This document shows, one piece after another, positions 1 through 6,385 of a DNA stretch of 9,869 bases (within the stretch, counting starts at the first letter, position 1; each line of letters begins with the position of its first letter). The stretch spans positions 1-9,869 of the forward strand of contig JAZADZ010000058.1 in NCBI GenBank assembly GCA_036123135.1, in the 5' to 3' direction. This DNA is from GCA-2716065 sp036123135. Lineage in GTDB: Bacteria; Bacteroidota; Bacteroidia; Flavobacteriales_D; Parvicellaceae. Under the pieces are notes generated by a model that was not told the DNA's origin, searched no databases, and saw only the letters and a list, made by a program, of their open reading frames with translations. The position numbers and the translations under genes are program-made.

Positions 1-670
1 AGAATCATCAACAGAGGGATAAACATATACTGAAGAAAAGGAAGTCATCCTTTTTCCTTGAGCATTGAATGGACTGACTCTTACCAAACGGTGAACACCA
101 TTTTCTCCCTTAAGATATCCAAAAGCAAAGTCACCAGTAATTTCTAATGTAACGGTTTTAATTCCTGCTACATCCCCTTCTTGATGATTGAGTTCTTTTA
201 CTTTGTAATTGTTTTTTTCTGCCCACATTAAGTACATTCTCATTAGCATTGAAGACCAATCGCAGCTTTCAGTTCCACCTGCTCCAGCTGTTATTTGAAG
301 AATAGCATCAAGACCATCCTCCTCCTTGGAAAGCATGTTTTTTAGTTCTAGCTCTTCAATTATTTTTTCAGTTTTTAAAAAAACAACTTCAATTTCTTTT
401 TCATCAACTTCTCCCTCTTTGAAAAACTCATACAAAACTTGGGCGTCATCCAATTGGGTTTGAATCGTATCACAAGAATCTACCCAAAATTTCTTTTGTT
501 TGATTTTTTTTAGAATAACTTCAGCAGCTTTAGGATCGTCCCAAAATTCAGGATCTTGAGTTTTTAACTCTTCTTCAGCAATTTCAGTTTTTTTACGATC
601 TACGTCAAAGATACCCCCTCAACGCATCCAGGCGTTTGGTCAAGTCTTCAAATTGGTCGATTGAAATCAT
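1..670 (-). CDS. prfB: Peptide chain release factor 2, 5' part, with programmed +1 frameshift
   Basis: RF2 releases the finished protein at UGA and UAA stop codons. Translation starts at ATG 668-670, gives 21 codons (MISIDQFEDLTKRLDALRGYL) and meets an in-frame TGA at 605-607. Shifting +1 there (GAC, 604-606) opens a second frame that runs uninterrupted to the window edge, for 223 residues of a protein usually about 365 long. Visible parts are the acidic coiled-coil N-terminal domain with the RF2-like DPEFWDD (about residues 39-45), the PCRF-domain core TAGAGGTES (about 127-135), and VHRLVRVSPF, whose SPF tripeptide (199-201) is the RF2 stop-codon-reading motif; RF1 has PxT instead. The GGQ loop lies outside the window. 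There is no SD sequence before the start, only an A/T-rich leader. The gene lies 45 nt downstream of the GH73 gene on the same strand. The internal stop is the conserved autoregulatory site, so this is not a pseudogene. Confidence 0.96.
604..619 (-). promoter_or_regulatory. RF2 programmed +1 frameshift site
   Basis: Read on the minus strand, the 16 bases are AGGGGGTATCTTTGAC, identical to the classical RF2 recoding site: an SD-like AGGGGG, a three-base TAT spacer, the slippery CTT codon, then the TGA stop followed by C. In the known mechanism, scarce RF2 makes the ribosome pause at TGA. The internal SD then pairs with 16S rRNA and the tRNA slips from CUU to UUU, so RF2 level controls its own synthesis. 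The frame in the 64 bases before TGA and the frame after it both encode RF2-like protein, which supports recoding. Confidence 0.96.
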
Positions 671-715
671 TTTTATTAAATTTTAAGAGAATGTATAAAT
701 CAAAAAGCTAATGTA

Positions 716-1663
716 TTATTGAACGAATTTTTTCAAATAAATTTTGCTTCCAATAATTAAATTCGAATCTGATTTTAGTTTATTTAATCTTGAAATTCTT
801 TTGAGCTTTACTCCATGTTGTTGAGAAATGGTATTCAAATCATCTCCACTTTTTACGATGTGATACCGAATTCTACTTCGATTTCTTTTGGGTTGCAGAA
901 AAATGATGTCATCTTCTTTTAAAATATCACCGTTTTTTAAATCATTGTACTTATAAATTTGCCACATACCCATTTCAAATTCTTTAGCAATTCCATAAAA
1001 AGTATCCCCTTTTTTTGCTCTTATAAACTTTATGTTATTACTATGGATCTCTACACTATGAGAAATAGGTTGGTGAATATGATCAATACCATTTTTTGAA
1101 ATAGTTGTAGTTTTTTTCGAACGAGCCAATAAGGAAGACTCATCAAATTTATAAAGTTGATGATTTTCAATCAATTCGATTAAAATCGAAGCATATTTTG
1201 GATTTGTTGCATACCCCGCTTTTTTTAGTCCTTTTGCCCATCCTTTATAGTCATTTAATTTTAATTCGAATAAAAAGGAATACCTTGATCTGGTAGATAA
1301 AAAAACGGAGTGGTCTTTGTAAGACTCCATTGCAGAGCTGTATTTCCTGAAGCATTCATTTTTTTTATCATCATCTTGGTAAATGGTTTGACCTTCCCAA
1401 TTGTGGCATTTTATACCAAAATGATTGTTACCGTATCTAGCTAATTCAGAATTCCCATTGCTACTTTCTAGGATTCCTTGAGCAAGGGTGATACTTGCTG
1501 GTATTTTGTACTCAACCATTTGATTAACAGCCTCTTCACTAAACTTTTCAATGTATTGTGTTCTACTCATGTATCGTTCAGCAGGTTGAGCATTAAAATG
1601 ATCTGAAATTAAAAACGTAACGGATATTAGAAAAAAATATGAGATGGAGATTTTAATTGGCAT
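716..1663 (-). CDS. Exported GH73 glucosaminidase with two C-terminal LysM domains
   Basis: Predicted peptidoglycan hydrolase that cuts the glycan backbone (N-acetylglucosaminidase, GH73/FlgJ-like). The 315-residue protein starts with a signal peptide (hydrophobic residues 7-19, likely cut FNA|Q after residue 25). The GH73 domain spans about 33-173: AQGILESSNGNSELA (61-75) carries the family's catalytic Glu, here E66, followed by NHFGIK (80-85) and YATNPKYA (151-158), the typical C-terminal motif of the fold. A polar linker (about 175-210) leads to LysM 1 (about 212-258, starting FIRAKKGDTFYGIA) and LysM 2 (about 266-312, YHIVKSGDDLNTIS), which bind peptidoglycan. The likely site of action is the periplasm or outer envelope, in wall remodelling. 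It lies 75 nt after the ThiE-like gene and 45 nt before prfB, so co-transcription with prfB is possible. The family call is firm; the exact bond cleaved is inferred from family. Confidence 0.92.
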   Translation of the reverse strand: MPIKISISYFFLISVTFLISDHFNAQPAERYMSRTQYIEKFSEEAVNQMVEYKIPASITLAQGILESSNGNSELARYGNNHFGIKCHNWEGQTIYQDDDKKNECFRKYSSAMESYKDHSVFLSTRSRYSFLFELKLNDYKGWAKGLKKAGYATNPKYASILIELIENHQLYKFDESSLLARSKKTTTISKNGIDHIHQPISHSVEIHSNNIKFIRAKKGDTFYGIAKEFEMGMWQIYKYNDLKNGDILKEDDIIFLQPKRNRSRIRYHIVKSGDDLNTISQQHGVKLKRISRLNKLKSDSNLIIGSKIYLKKFVQ

Positions 1664-1718
1664 TAGAATGCGGATTGTTTTGACAAAATAAAATTACGAT
1701 TACCTTTAGGAAATGTTA

Positions 1719-1740
1719 CGAAAAAAACTACAAAGTAGTT
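1719..1740 (-). terminator. Weak intrinsic terminator candidate after the ThiE-like gene
   Basis: On the minus strand, AACTAC and GTAGTT (1735-1740 and 1726-1731) form a 6-bp stem with a 3-nt loop, followed directly by a run of T (1721-1725, part of seven T). The left arm overlaps the TAA stop of the ThiE-like gene (1739-1741). The stem is short with only two G-C pairs, so termination may be partial. If it works, it separates the PPTase-GGGPS-ThiE-like unit from the GH73 and prfB genes. Confidence 0.35.
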
Positions 1741-2356
1741 AAGAAAGTGTTGTTAATTTATTTGTAAAATCTTTAAAATGTGAAATTGGTTGTTTTTCAT
1801 CGTTAAACCAAATACTTCCCATTGTTGCAAATCCATGAAAACCAATATTTTGAATAGTCTCCAAATTGGATAGATTAATTCCACTGGATGCGTGTACTTC
1901 AAAAGCAAGCTGAGGAATAATATTTGCTAAGGCGTTAAGATTAAATTCTCCGTTAAGTTCTCCATTTTTGAATATGGGTGATAGCAAAACATATGAATAA
2001 TAGTTCGGAAGTTCCAGAAGCTTTTCAACCGAGTGGCAGGAGCAAGAAATTGTTTTTTGTTTTGCAATTGTATTAATTAGGAAAACTAAAATATTTTTAT
2101 AGTTGGTCTTTTTTCTTATTATTCTTGAAATGTGAATTCCTTTAAGGTTGTATTTCATAAGCAGTGAATAGTGAGAGTGAATCACCAATCTATCGTGAAA
2201 TTTTTCAGGAATTTGCCCAATGTAAGTAGAGAGCTGTTTTCTTGAAAAATTTGGTTTTTTAATGTGTAAGGTTTGCAATCCACTTTCAAGAAGTTTAATT
2301 ACAATGTAAATTTCACTTCTAAACTTATCGTTACTTGTAAATAATATCAGTTGCAT
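1739..2356 (-). CDS. ThiE/TenI-fold protein, probably not a classical thiamine phosphate synthase
   Basis: A 205-residue single-domain TIM barrel of the ThiE/TenI family. The fold shows in the strand motifs GLQTLHIKKP (26-35), SCSCHSVEK (104-112, matching the GxSxH strand), YVLLSPIF (122-129, the G/SPIF strand) and GFATMGSIW (175-183). Thiamine phosphate synthase joins HMP-pyrophosphate to the thiazole phosphate. Here the Mg-binding Asn-Asp of the IINDR motif is replaced by VIHSHY (58-63), the GVHLGQxD loop reads GIHISR (73-78), the TxTK after PIF is missing, and the phosphate-binding GGI is SSGI. Activity as ThiE is therefore doubtful. Short ThiE-like proteins of this type are common in Bacteroidota and are usually auto-labelled thiamine phosphate synthase. 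The ATG (2354-2356) lies inside the 3' end of GGGPS, an overlap of 10 nt that suggests translational coupling. No TPP riboswitch or other thiamine gene is in view. Substrate unknown. Confidence 0.8.
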   Translation of the reverse strand: MQLILFTSNDKFRSEIYIVIKLLESGLQTLHIKKPNFSRKQLSTYIGQIPEKFHDRLVIHSHYSLLMKYNLKGIHISRIIRKKTNYKNILVFLINTIAKQKTISCSCHSVEKLLELPNYYSYVLLSPIFKNGELNGEFNLNALANIIPQLAFEVHASSGINLSNLETIQNIGFHGFATMGSIWFNDEKQPISHFKDFTNKLTTLS

Positions 2357-3087
2357 TTGATTCTGCTATCTAATTGATTAATAAGAGCTGAATTTTTTTC
2401 TATTGCATTACCAACAACAACAATATCTGCACCTGATAACCAAGCATTTTCTAATTGTTCGTAAGATTTAATTCCGCCACCTACAATTATAGGGCAAGAA
2501 ATTTCCTTTCTTACAGAGGAAATCATTTTCATTGAAACAGGATGTAAAGCACCAGACCCAGCATCCAAGTATGTAAACTTTAGCCCCAATTGTTCACCGG
2601 CAAGAGCAGTTGAAGCAGCAATATGAAATTTATCAGCTGGAATTGGTGTAGTATTACTAATGTATTGAACCGAAGTTGCAATACCTCCATCTACAAGAAT
2701 ATAGCCAGTCGGAAAAATAGAAATACCAGATTTTTTTAAAACATAGGAAGATTGAATGTGTTTTCCAATAAGAAGATCTGGGTTTCTTCCACTAATTAAA
2801 CTCAACAATAAAATGGCATCAGCCGAGGAAGAAATTTGGGAATTATCACCCGGAAAAATTATTATTTTCTTTTTGGTCAATAAACGCAATTTTTTAACGA
2901 AATCGTCAAAGTCGGCTTTAAACAATTGACTTCCACCAACAAAGATGAAATTACATGAACTAAAATTTATTTGATGAATAAGTTGTCCAAGTTGTTCAAT
3001 ACTTGTTGTTTTATCAGGATCAATCAGAACAGCCCACATTTTATCACCGTTCTGTGCTTTGTTCAATATTTCAGAATAAATTTCCAA
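2347..3087 (-). CDS. Geranylgeranylglyceryl / heptaprenylglyceryl phosphate synthase family
   Basis: Predicted prenyltransferase that makes an ether bond between sn-glycerol-1-phosphate and a polyprenyl diphosphate, the first committed step of archaeal-type lipids; bacterial members are known in Bacteroidota. The 246-residue TIM barrel shows DPDK (23-26), FVGGS (49-53), FPGD (78-81), the SxRNP-type SGRNP (99-103), IFPTGYILVDGG (124-135), YLDAGSGA (173-180), and the phosphate-binding loops VGGGI (202-206) and GADIVVVGN (219-227). Length fits the group II (bacterial) enzymes. The start is a TTG (3085-3087): the next ATG is codon 17, which would remove the family's first helix and begin just before the AVLIDPDK strand. 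The codon before TTG is TCC and the one before that is the TGA stop of the PPTase gene, in the same frame. The protein probably depends on ribosomes that finish the upstream gene. Prenyl chain length cannot be read reliably here. Confidence 0.9.
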   Translation of the reverse strand: MEIYSEILNKAQNGDKMWAVLIDPDKTTSIEQLGQLIHQINFSSCNFIFVGGSQLFKADFDDFVKKLRLLTKKKIIIFPGDNSQISSSADAILLLSLISGRNPDLLIGKHIQSSYVLKKSGISIFPTGYILVDGGIATSVQYISNTTPIPADKFHIAASTALAGEQLGLKFTYLDAGSGALHPVSMKMISSVRKEISCPIIVGGGIKSYEQLENAWLSGADIVVVGNAIEKNSALINQLDSRIKCN

Positions 3088-3090
3088 GGA

Positions 3091-3705
3091 TCAGAGCGAT
3101 TTTATTTCGCTTGTGAAAGCTAGTAAATAATTTTCAAAAGATTCAAAGTTAATTGTACACTTAAATTTTAATTCTGGGTGAGTGCAAAAACCAACACATT
3201 TATTTTTATCAAATTGATTTACAAAAAGGTGTTCTTTGAATAGTATTTTTGGGAGACCTTTAATCTTGTACATTGCTTCTTTTGCAATCCAAATTTTAGT
3301 CAGTCTTTCAATGGTAAATTTTTCAAAAGAATCATCTGTGTTACAAAATTTTTCAGAGATAGTTAAAATTTTTTTTCTTTGGAATTGTAGATCAATGCCA
3401 CATGGTTCTGATGAAACAAGAAATGCCACATAATCCCTATCATTGGTTATGCTTATGTGCTCTGTGCTAGAGTTAAAATAAGGTTTTCCATACTTATTTT
3501 GGTAGATATTAACATTTGGAAAAAGTGCATTTGCCAATAATTTAGAGGCTAAGATTTGATGCCTTCTATGATCGCTTTTGTAGTTTTCTAAATTGGGATG
3601 ATATGATCTGCATATCGATTGTGCAAATTTTAAATCATCATTTTTGGATAATTTCCAAAGACCAATTTTACCGTTGGTTACATTTTTTACATTTACCAAG
3701 CCCAT
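3091..3705 (-). CDS. 4'-phosphopantetheinyl transferase superfamily protein (Sfp-like)
   Basis: Predicted to move the phosphopantetheine arm of CoA onto a serine of a carrier protein, activating it for fatty acid, polyketide or peptide synthesis. The 204-residue protein has the Sfp-type layout: GKPYF (73-77), HISITND (83-89), GIDLQ (103-107, with Mg-ligand D105) and WIAKEAMYK (139-147, with E143 and K147). Two usual residues differ: the His of ISxSH (His90 in Sfp, a CoA phosphate contact) is Asn88, and the second acidic residue of GIDxE is Gln107. Both positions vary in the superfamily, so an active enzyme is still likely. It is the first gene of a minus-strand unit, 3 nt ahead of the GGGPS gene and in the same frame. 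Its start is only 51 nt from the divergent WG-repeat gene. No carrier protein or synthase is in the window, so its target is unknown. Confidence 0.88.
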   Translation of the reverse strand: MGLVNVKNVTNGKIGLWKLSKNDDLKFAQSICRSYHPNLENYKSDHRRHQILASKLLANALFPNVNIYQNKYGKPYFNSSTEHISITNDRDYVAFLVSSEPCGIDLQFQRKKILTISEKFCNTDDSFEKFTIERLTKIWIAKEAMYKIKGLPKILFKEHLFVNQFDKNKCVGFCTHPELKFKCTINFESFENYLLAFTSEIKSL

Positions 3706-3731
3706 TGTTATGATGAAATTAAAAAAGTTGC

Positions 3732-3739
3732 TAAATTTA
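3732..3739. promoter_or_regulatory. Palindromic TAAATTTA, possible shared -7 element of the divergent genes
   Basis: Only 51 nt separate the start codons of the PPTase gene (minus) and the WG-repeat gene (plus). TAAATTTA matches the Bacteroidota -7 consensus TAnnTTTG in all but the last base, and being its own reverse complement it does so on both strands. On the minus strand a TTTG lies 22 nt upstream, close to the usual 19-21 nt spacing. On the plus strand the nearest TTG (3705-3707) is 24 nt away, which is long. AT-rich DNA gives such matches by chance, so this is a tentative call. Confidence 0.22.
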
Positions 3740-3756
3740 TTAAATAAGAAGAAAAA

Positions 3757-4773
3757 ATGTGCAAAATTATGAGAATAGCATTTTTATTATCTTTTACGTT
3801 ATCTATCACCATCTTTTTTGCTCAAGATTTGTATAAATTTAAAAAGGGCAACAAAGAGGGCTTTATAGACGCTTCTGGAAATATTGTAATCTCTCCAATT
3901 TATGATGATGTTGATGATTTTTCTGAAAATCTGGCAAAGGTCAAGATAGGTAGCAAGTATGGGTATATTAATTTAAAAGGAGAGCAAGTTGTTGCCATTA
4001 AATATTTAAGAGGAACTTCATACAATGAAGAACTTGCAGCTGTAAAAGACGAAACTGGCTGGCATTACATAGACCGTTCTGGTAATACAATGTACGATGA
4101 AGAGTGTAACTATGCCTACGCATTCAACGAGGGTCTTGCTAGGCTTCAAGTTGGAGTCAAGTTTGGATACATCAATAAAAAAGGTGAAATGATAATTTCT
4201 CCAAAGTTTGATAAGGCATATGATTTTCATGAGGGTTTGGCTAGAGTTGAAATTTCTGGAAAATGGGGTTTTATTAATGTTAATGGAGATTTTGAAATTG
4301 AACCTAATTTTGATTGGGTTTTTGACTTTAGTGAGGGTAAAGCTGACTTTAGAAAAGGTTCTGAAAAAGACGGTAAATATGGCTTTATTAACAAATCCGG
4401 AAGTGTTGTAATTCCAGCTATTTACGACCGTGTTTTTGCCTTTCATGAGGGAAGAGCGTTATTTAGAGAAGGGTCTTTCAGAGGAGGTAAATACGGTTAT
4501 CTTGACGAGAAGGGAAATGTTATAGTTGAACCTGTTTATGATGGTGCCATGAATTTTTGCGAGGGAAGAGCAAATGTTTCCATTGGTATTGCTAAAGAAG
4601 CAAAATGGGGTTATATTGACTACAATGGAAAGCAAGTTATTCCATTAAAGTTCTCTCGACCTTCTGAATTCAATAACAATTTGGCATTAGTAAGAGTTGG
4701 AGATTTCAAAACTGGAGTTGAGGGATACATCAACAAGCAAGGAAAATTTATTTGGAAATCTCCAAATAAATAA
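3757..4773 (+). CDS. Exported WG-repeat protein
   Basis: The 338-residue protein begins with a signal peptide (hydrophobic stretch to residue 21, likely cut FFA|Q after residue 22). The rest is eight full WG repeats of about 35-39 residues and a ninth partial one. Each opens with a GFI/GYI/GWH-type turn such as YGYIN, WGFIN or YGYLD, then a G-x-x-V/I-I-x-P strand, and ends with an F-x-E-G-x-A strand, for example FHEGLARV and FHEGRALF. Spacing between repeats grows in the second half (KGSEKDGK, EGSFRGGK insertions). WG repeats build a beta-rich, probably periplasmic or surface scaffold; no enzyme motif is seen and no function is established. The ATG at 3757 has an A-rich leader. A second ATG at 3769 (codon 5) would also give a complete signal peptide, so the start is uncertain by four codons. 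It appears to be a single-gene transcript, divergent from the PPTase unit. Confidence 0.88.
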   Translation: MCKIMRIAFLLSFTLSITIFFAQDLYKFKKGNKEGFIDASGNIVISPIYDDVDDFSENLAKVKIGSKYGYINLKGEQVVAIKYLRGTSYNEELAAVKDETGWHYIDRSGNTMYDEECNYAYAFNEGLARLQVGVKFGYINKKGEMIISPKFDKAYDFHEGLARVEISGKWGFINVNGDFEIEPNFDWVFDFSEGKADFRKGSEKDGKYGFINKSGSVVIPAIYDRVFAFHEGRALFREGSFRGGKYGYLDEKGNVIVEPVYDGAMNFCEGRANVSIGIAKEAKWGYIDYNGKQVIPLKFSRPSEFNNNLALVRVGDFKTGVEGYINKQGKFIWKSPNK

Positions 4774-4780
4774 ATTTCTT
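4746..4780 (+). terminator. Stem-loop at the end of the WG-repeat gene, possible terminator
   Basis: ATTTATTTGGA (4746-4756) pairs perfectly over 11 bp with TCCAAATAAAT (4761-4771) around a 4-nt loop. The right arm ends on the first base of the TAA stop codon. The tail is AAATTTCTT, not a clean T run, and the stem has only two G-C pairs, so it could be a weak terminator or a 3'-end stabilising hairpin. No other hairpin is seen before cysS. Confidence 0.38.
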
Positions 4781-4790
4781 CGACCATTAT

Positions 4791-4822
4791 TTTATTCATC
4801 TAATTTACTATTGATAAATTTG
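4791..4822 (+). promoter_or_regulatory. Candidate Bacteroidota promoter for the cysS operon
   Basis: TAAATTTG (4815-4822) is an exact match to the Bacteroidota housekeeping -7 consensus TAnnTTTG. A TTTA (4791-4794), one base off the -33 TTTG, lies 20 nt upstream, which is the expected spacing. Transcription would begin around 4829, leaving a leader of about 60 nt before the cysS ATG. A second weaker -7-like TTTATTTG lies at 4829-4836. The rest of the 114-nt gap holds no gene. Confidence 0.5.
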
Positions 4823-4887
4823 AGCTTATTTATTTGAAATTGGCATTAACATTAATTTCTAAATACATATTTTATTCATAGATATAA

Positions 4888-6375
4888 ATGAGAGACCTGA
4901 GCATATACAACTCACTGGTTGGGAAAAAAGAAAAGTTTGTACCTGTTACAGAAGGTAATGTTGGAATTTATGTGTGTGGTCCTACCGTATATAGCGAAGT
5001 TCATTTGGGCAACTGTCGAACATTTGTTTCTTTCGACATTGTTGTAAGATATTTAAGATTTTTAGGATACAAGGTTCGTTACGTTCGTAACATTACAGAC
5101 GCTGGTCACCTTGAAAATGATGCAGATTTTGGAGAAGATAAAATCTCTAAAAAAGCAAAAATTGAACAACTTGAGCCAATGGAAATTGTCCAGAAATACA
5201 CTCTATACTTTCACAATGTAATGTCTAAGTTTAACAATTTACCTCCTAGCATTGAGCCAACTGCAACAGGACACATTGTAGAACAAATTGAAATGGTTAA
5301 GTCAATTCTTGAGAATGGTCATGCATATGTGGAAAATGGATCTGTTTATTTTGATGTAAATCAATTTATATTGGATGGTAATGTGTATGGTGATTTAAGT
5401 AGAAGAGCCGTTGATGAATTGATGGCTGGTTCAAGAAATTTACAGGGTCAAGAAGAAAAAAAGAATCCAGCTGATTTTGCACTTTGGAAAAAAGCCTCTC
5501 CTGAGCACATTATGAAATGGCCTTCTCCTTGGGGAGATGGATTTCCAGGTTGGCATTTGGAGTGTTCAGCTATGGGAGCGAAGTATCTCGGAAATCAATT
5601 TGACATACACGGAGGAGGAATGGACCTAAAATTCCCACACCATGAATGTGAAATTGCACAATGCGTCAGTGCTCATAAAAAGAACCCGGTGAACTATTGG
5701 ATGCATTCCAATATGCTAACCTTGAATGGCAAAAGAATGTCAAAAAGTACTGGAAATACTTTATTACCTGAAGATATTTTTTCAGGAAACAACTCCATTT
5801 TGGAAAAGTCTTTTTCTCCTATGGTAGTACGTTTTTTCATGCTCCAAGCGCATTATCGTAGCGTTTTGGATTTTTCAAGTGATGCACTAAGTGCCTCTGA
5901 GAAGGGGTATAATAAATTAATGGATGCTCATTTTCTTTTACAAAACTTATGTTACACCAAAACTACTTTTGATGAGCAACTAGACTTTAAGGTTGATAAA
6001 TTAATTAATTTGTGTTATTCTCATATGAATGATGATTTCAATACACCACTAACGATTGCTACTTTATTTGAATTAGTGTCAATTGTAAATACTCTGAATT
6101 CATCAAAAACAGTTGGAAATCTCTCTGAAAAAACTTTCAAAAAGCTTCAAAATAATTTCCATGGTTTTGTCTCTGATGTACTTGGTCTTGAAGGGAAAAG
6201 TAACGAACAAAGAGATGATAAATCAGAGAAGTTAGTTGAGCTCGTACTTGCTATGAGAGCCGAGGCTAAAAGTAATAAAGATTATACGCTTTCTGATAAA
6301 ATCAGAGATGACTTGAGCAAAATTGGTGTAGTCATTAAAGACGGAAAAGACGGCACAACATATACAATAACTTAA
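4888..6375 (+). CDS. cysS: Cysteinyl-tRNA synthetase
   Basis: Attaches cysteine to tRNA-Cys in the cytoplasm; essential class I synthetase. The 495-residue protein is full length. Visible in order: CGPTVYSEVHLGN (30-42) with the HIGH-type signature HLGN; RNITDAGHLE (67-76); WHLECSAMG (222-230); IHGGGMDLKFPHHECEIAQ (240-258); and the KMSKS loop RMSKS (283-287) followed by TGN. Zinc ligands expected from the E. coli enzyme map to C30, C226, H251 and E255. The C-terminal part (about 340-495) is the helical DALR/anticodon-binding region with ADxKDYxxSDxIRDxL-like AKSNKDYTLSDKIRDDL near the end. The ATG follows an A/T-rich leader without SD sequence, as elsewhere here. It is the first gene of a five-gene plus-strand run; the next gene starts 10 nt after its stop. 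Confidence 0.98.
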   Translation: MRDLSIYNSLVGKKEKFVPVTEGNVGIYVCGPTVYSEVHLGNCRTFVSFDIVVRYLRFLGYKVRYVRNITDAGHLENDADFGEDKISKKAKIEQLEPMEIVQKYTLYFHNVMSKFNNLPPSIEPTATGHIVEQIEMVKSILENGHAYVENGSVYFDVNQFILDGNVYGDLSRRAVDELMAGSRNLQGQEEKKNPADFALWKKASPEHIMKWPSPWGDGFPGWHLECSAMGAKYLGNQFDIHGGGMDLKFPHHECEIAQCVSAHKKNPVNYWMHSNMLTLNGKRMSKSTGNTLLPEDIFSGNNSILEKSFSPMVVRFFMLQAHYRSVLDFSSDALSASEKGYNKLMDAHFLLQNLCYTKTTFDEQLDFKVDKLINLCYSHMNDDFNTPLTIATLFELVSIVNTLNSSKTVGNLSEKTFKKLQNNFHGFVSDVLGLEGKSNEQRDDKSEKLVELVLAMRAEAKSNKDYTLSDKIRDDLSKIGVVIKDGKDGTTYTIT

Positions 6376-6385
6376 AAAATATCAA

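Noticed and set aside
605..607. In-frame stop near the start of prfB read as a pseudogene or sequencing error
   Set aside because: It sits in the exact canonical RF2 recoding context, and both frames around it encode RF2-like protein.
1664..1738. Promoter for the GH73 gene (TTATTTTG on the minus strand at 1684-1691)
   Set aside because: It is one base off the -7 consensus and has no -33 element at the right spacing, which is too weak to list as a feature in such AT-rich DNA.
2357..2420. Possible TPP riboswitch ahead of the ThiE-like gene
   Set aside because: The upstream region is GGGPS coding sequence with a direct overlap, and no THI-box motif is present.
3236..3433. 65-codon plus-strand frame within the PPTase gene
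   Set aside because: It is a shadow of the PPTase coding sequence, with no family similarity and no plausible promoter.
4018..4446. 142-codon open frame on the minus strand inside the WG-repeat gene
   Set aside because: It is antisense to clear WG repeats, has no recognisable domain, and its composition follows from the periodic repeats on the other strand.
4836..4859. GAAATT / AATTTC inverted repeat in the cysS leader, considered as a T-box or other riboswitch
   Set aside because: The 6-bp arms are all but one A-T pairs with a 12-nt loop, there is no specifier or T-box motif, and the leader is only about 60 nt long.
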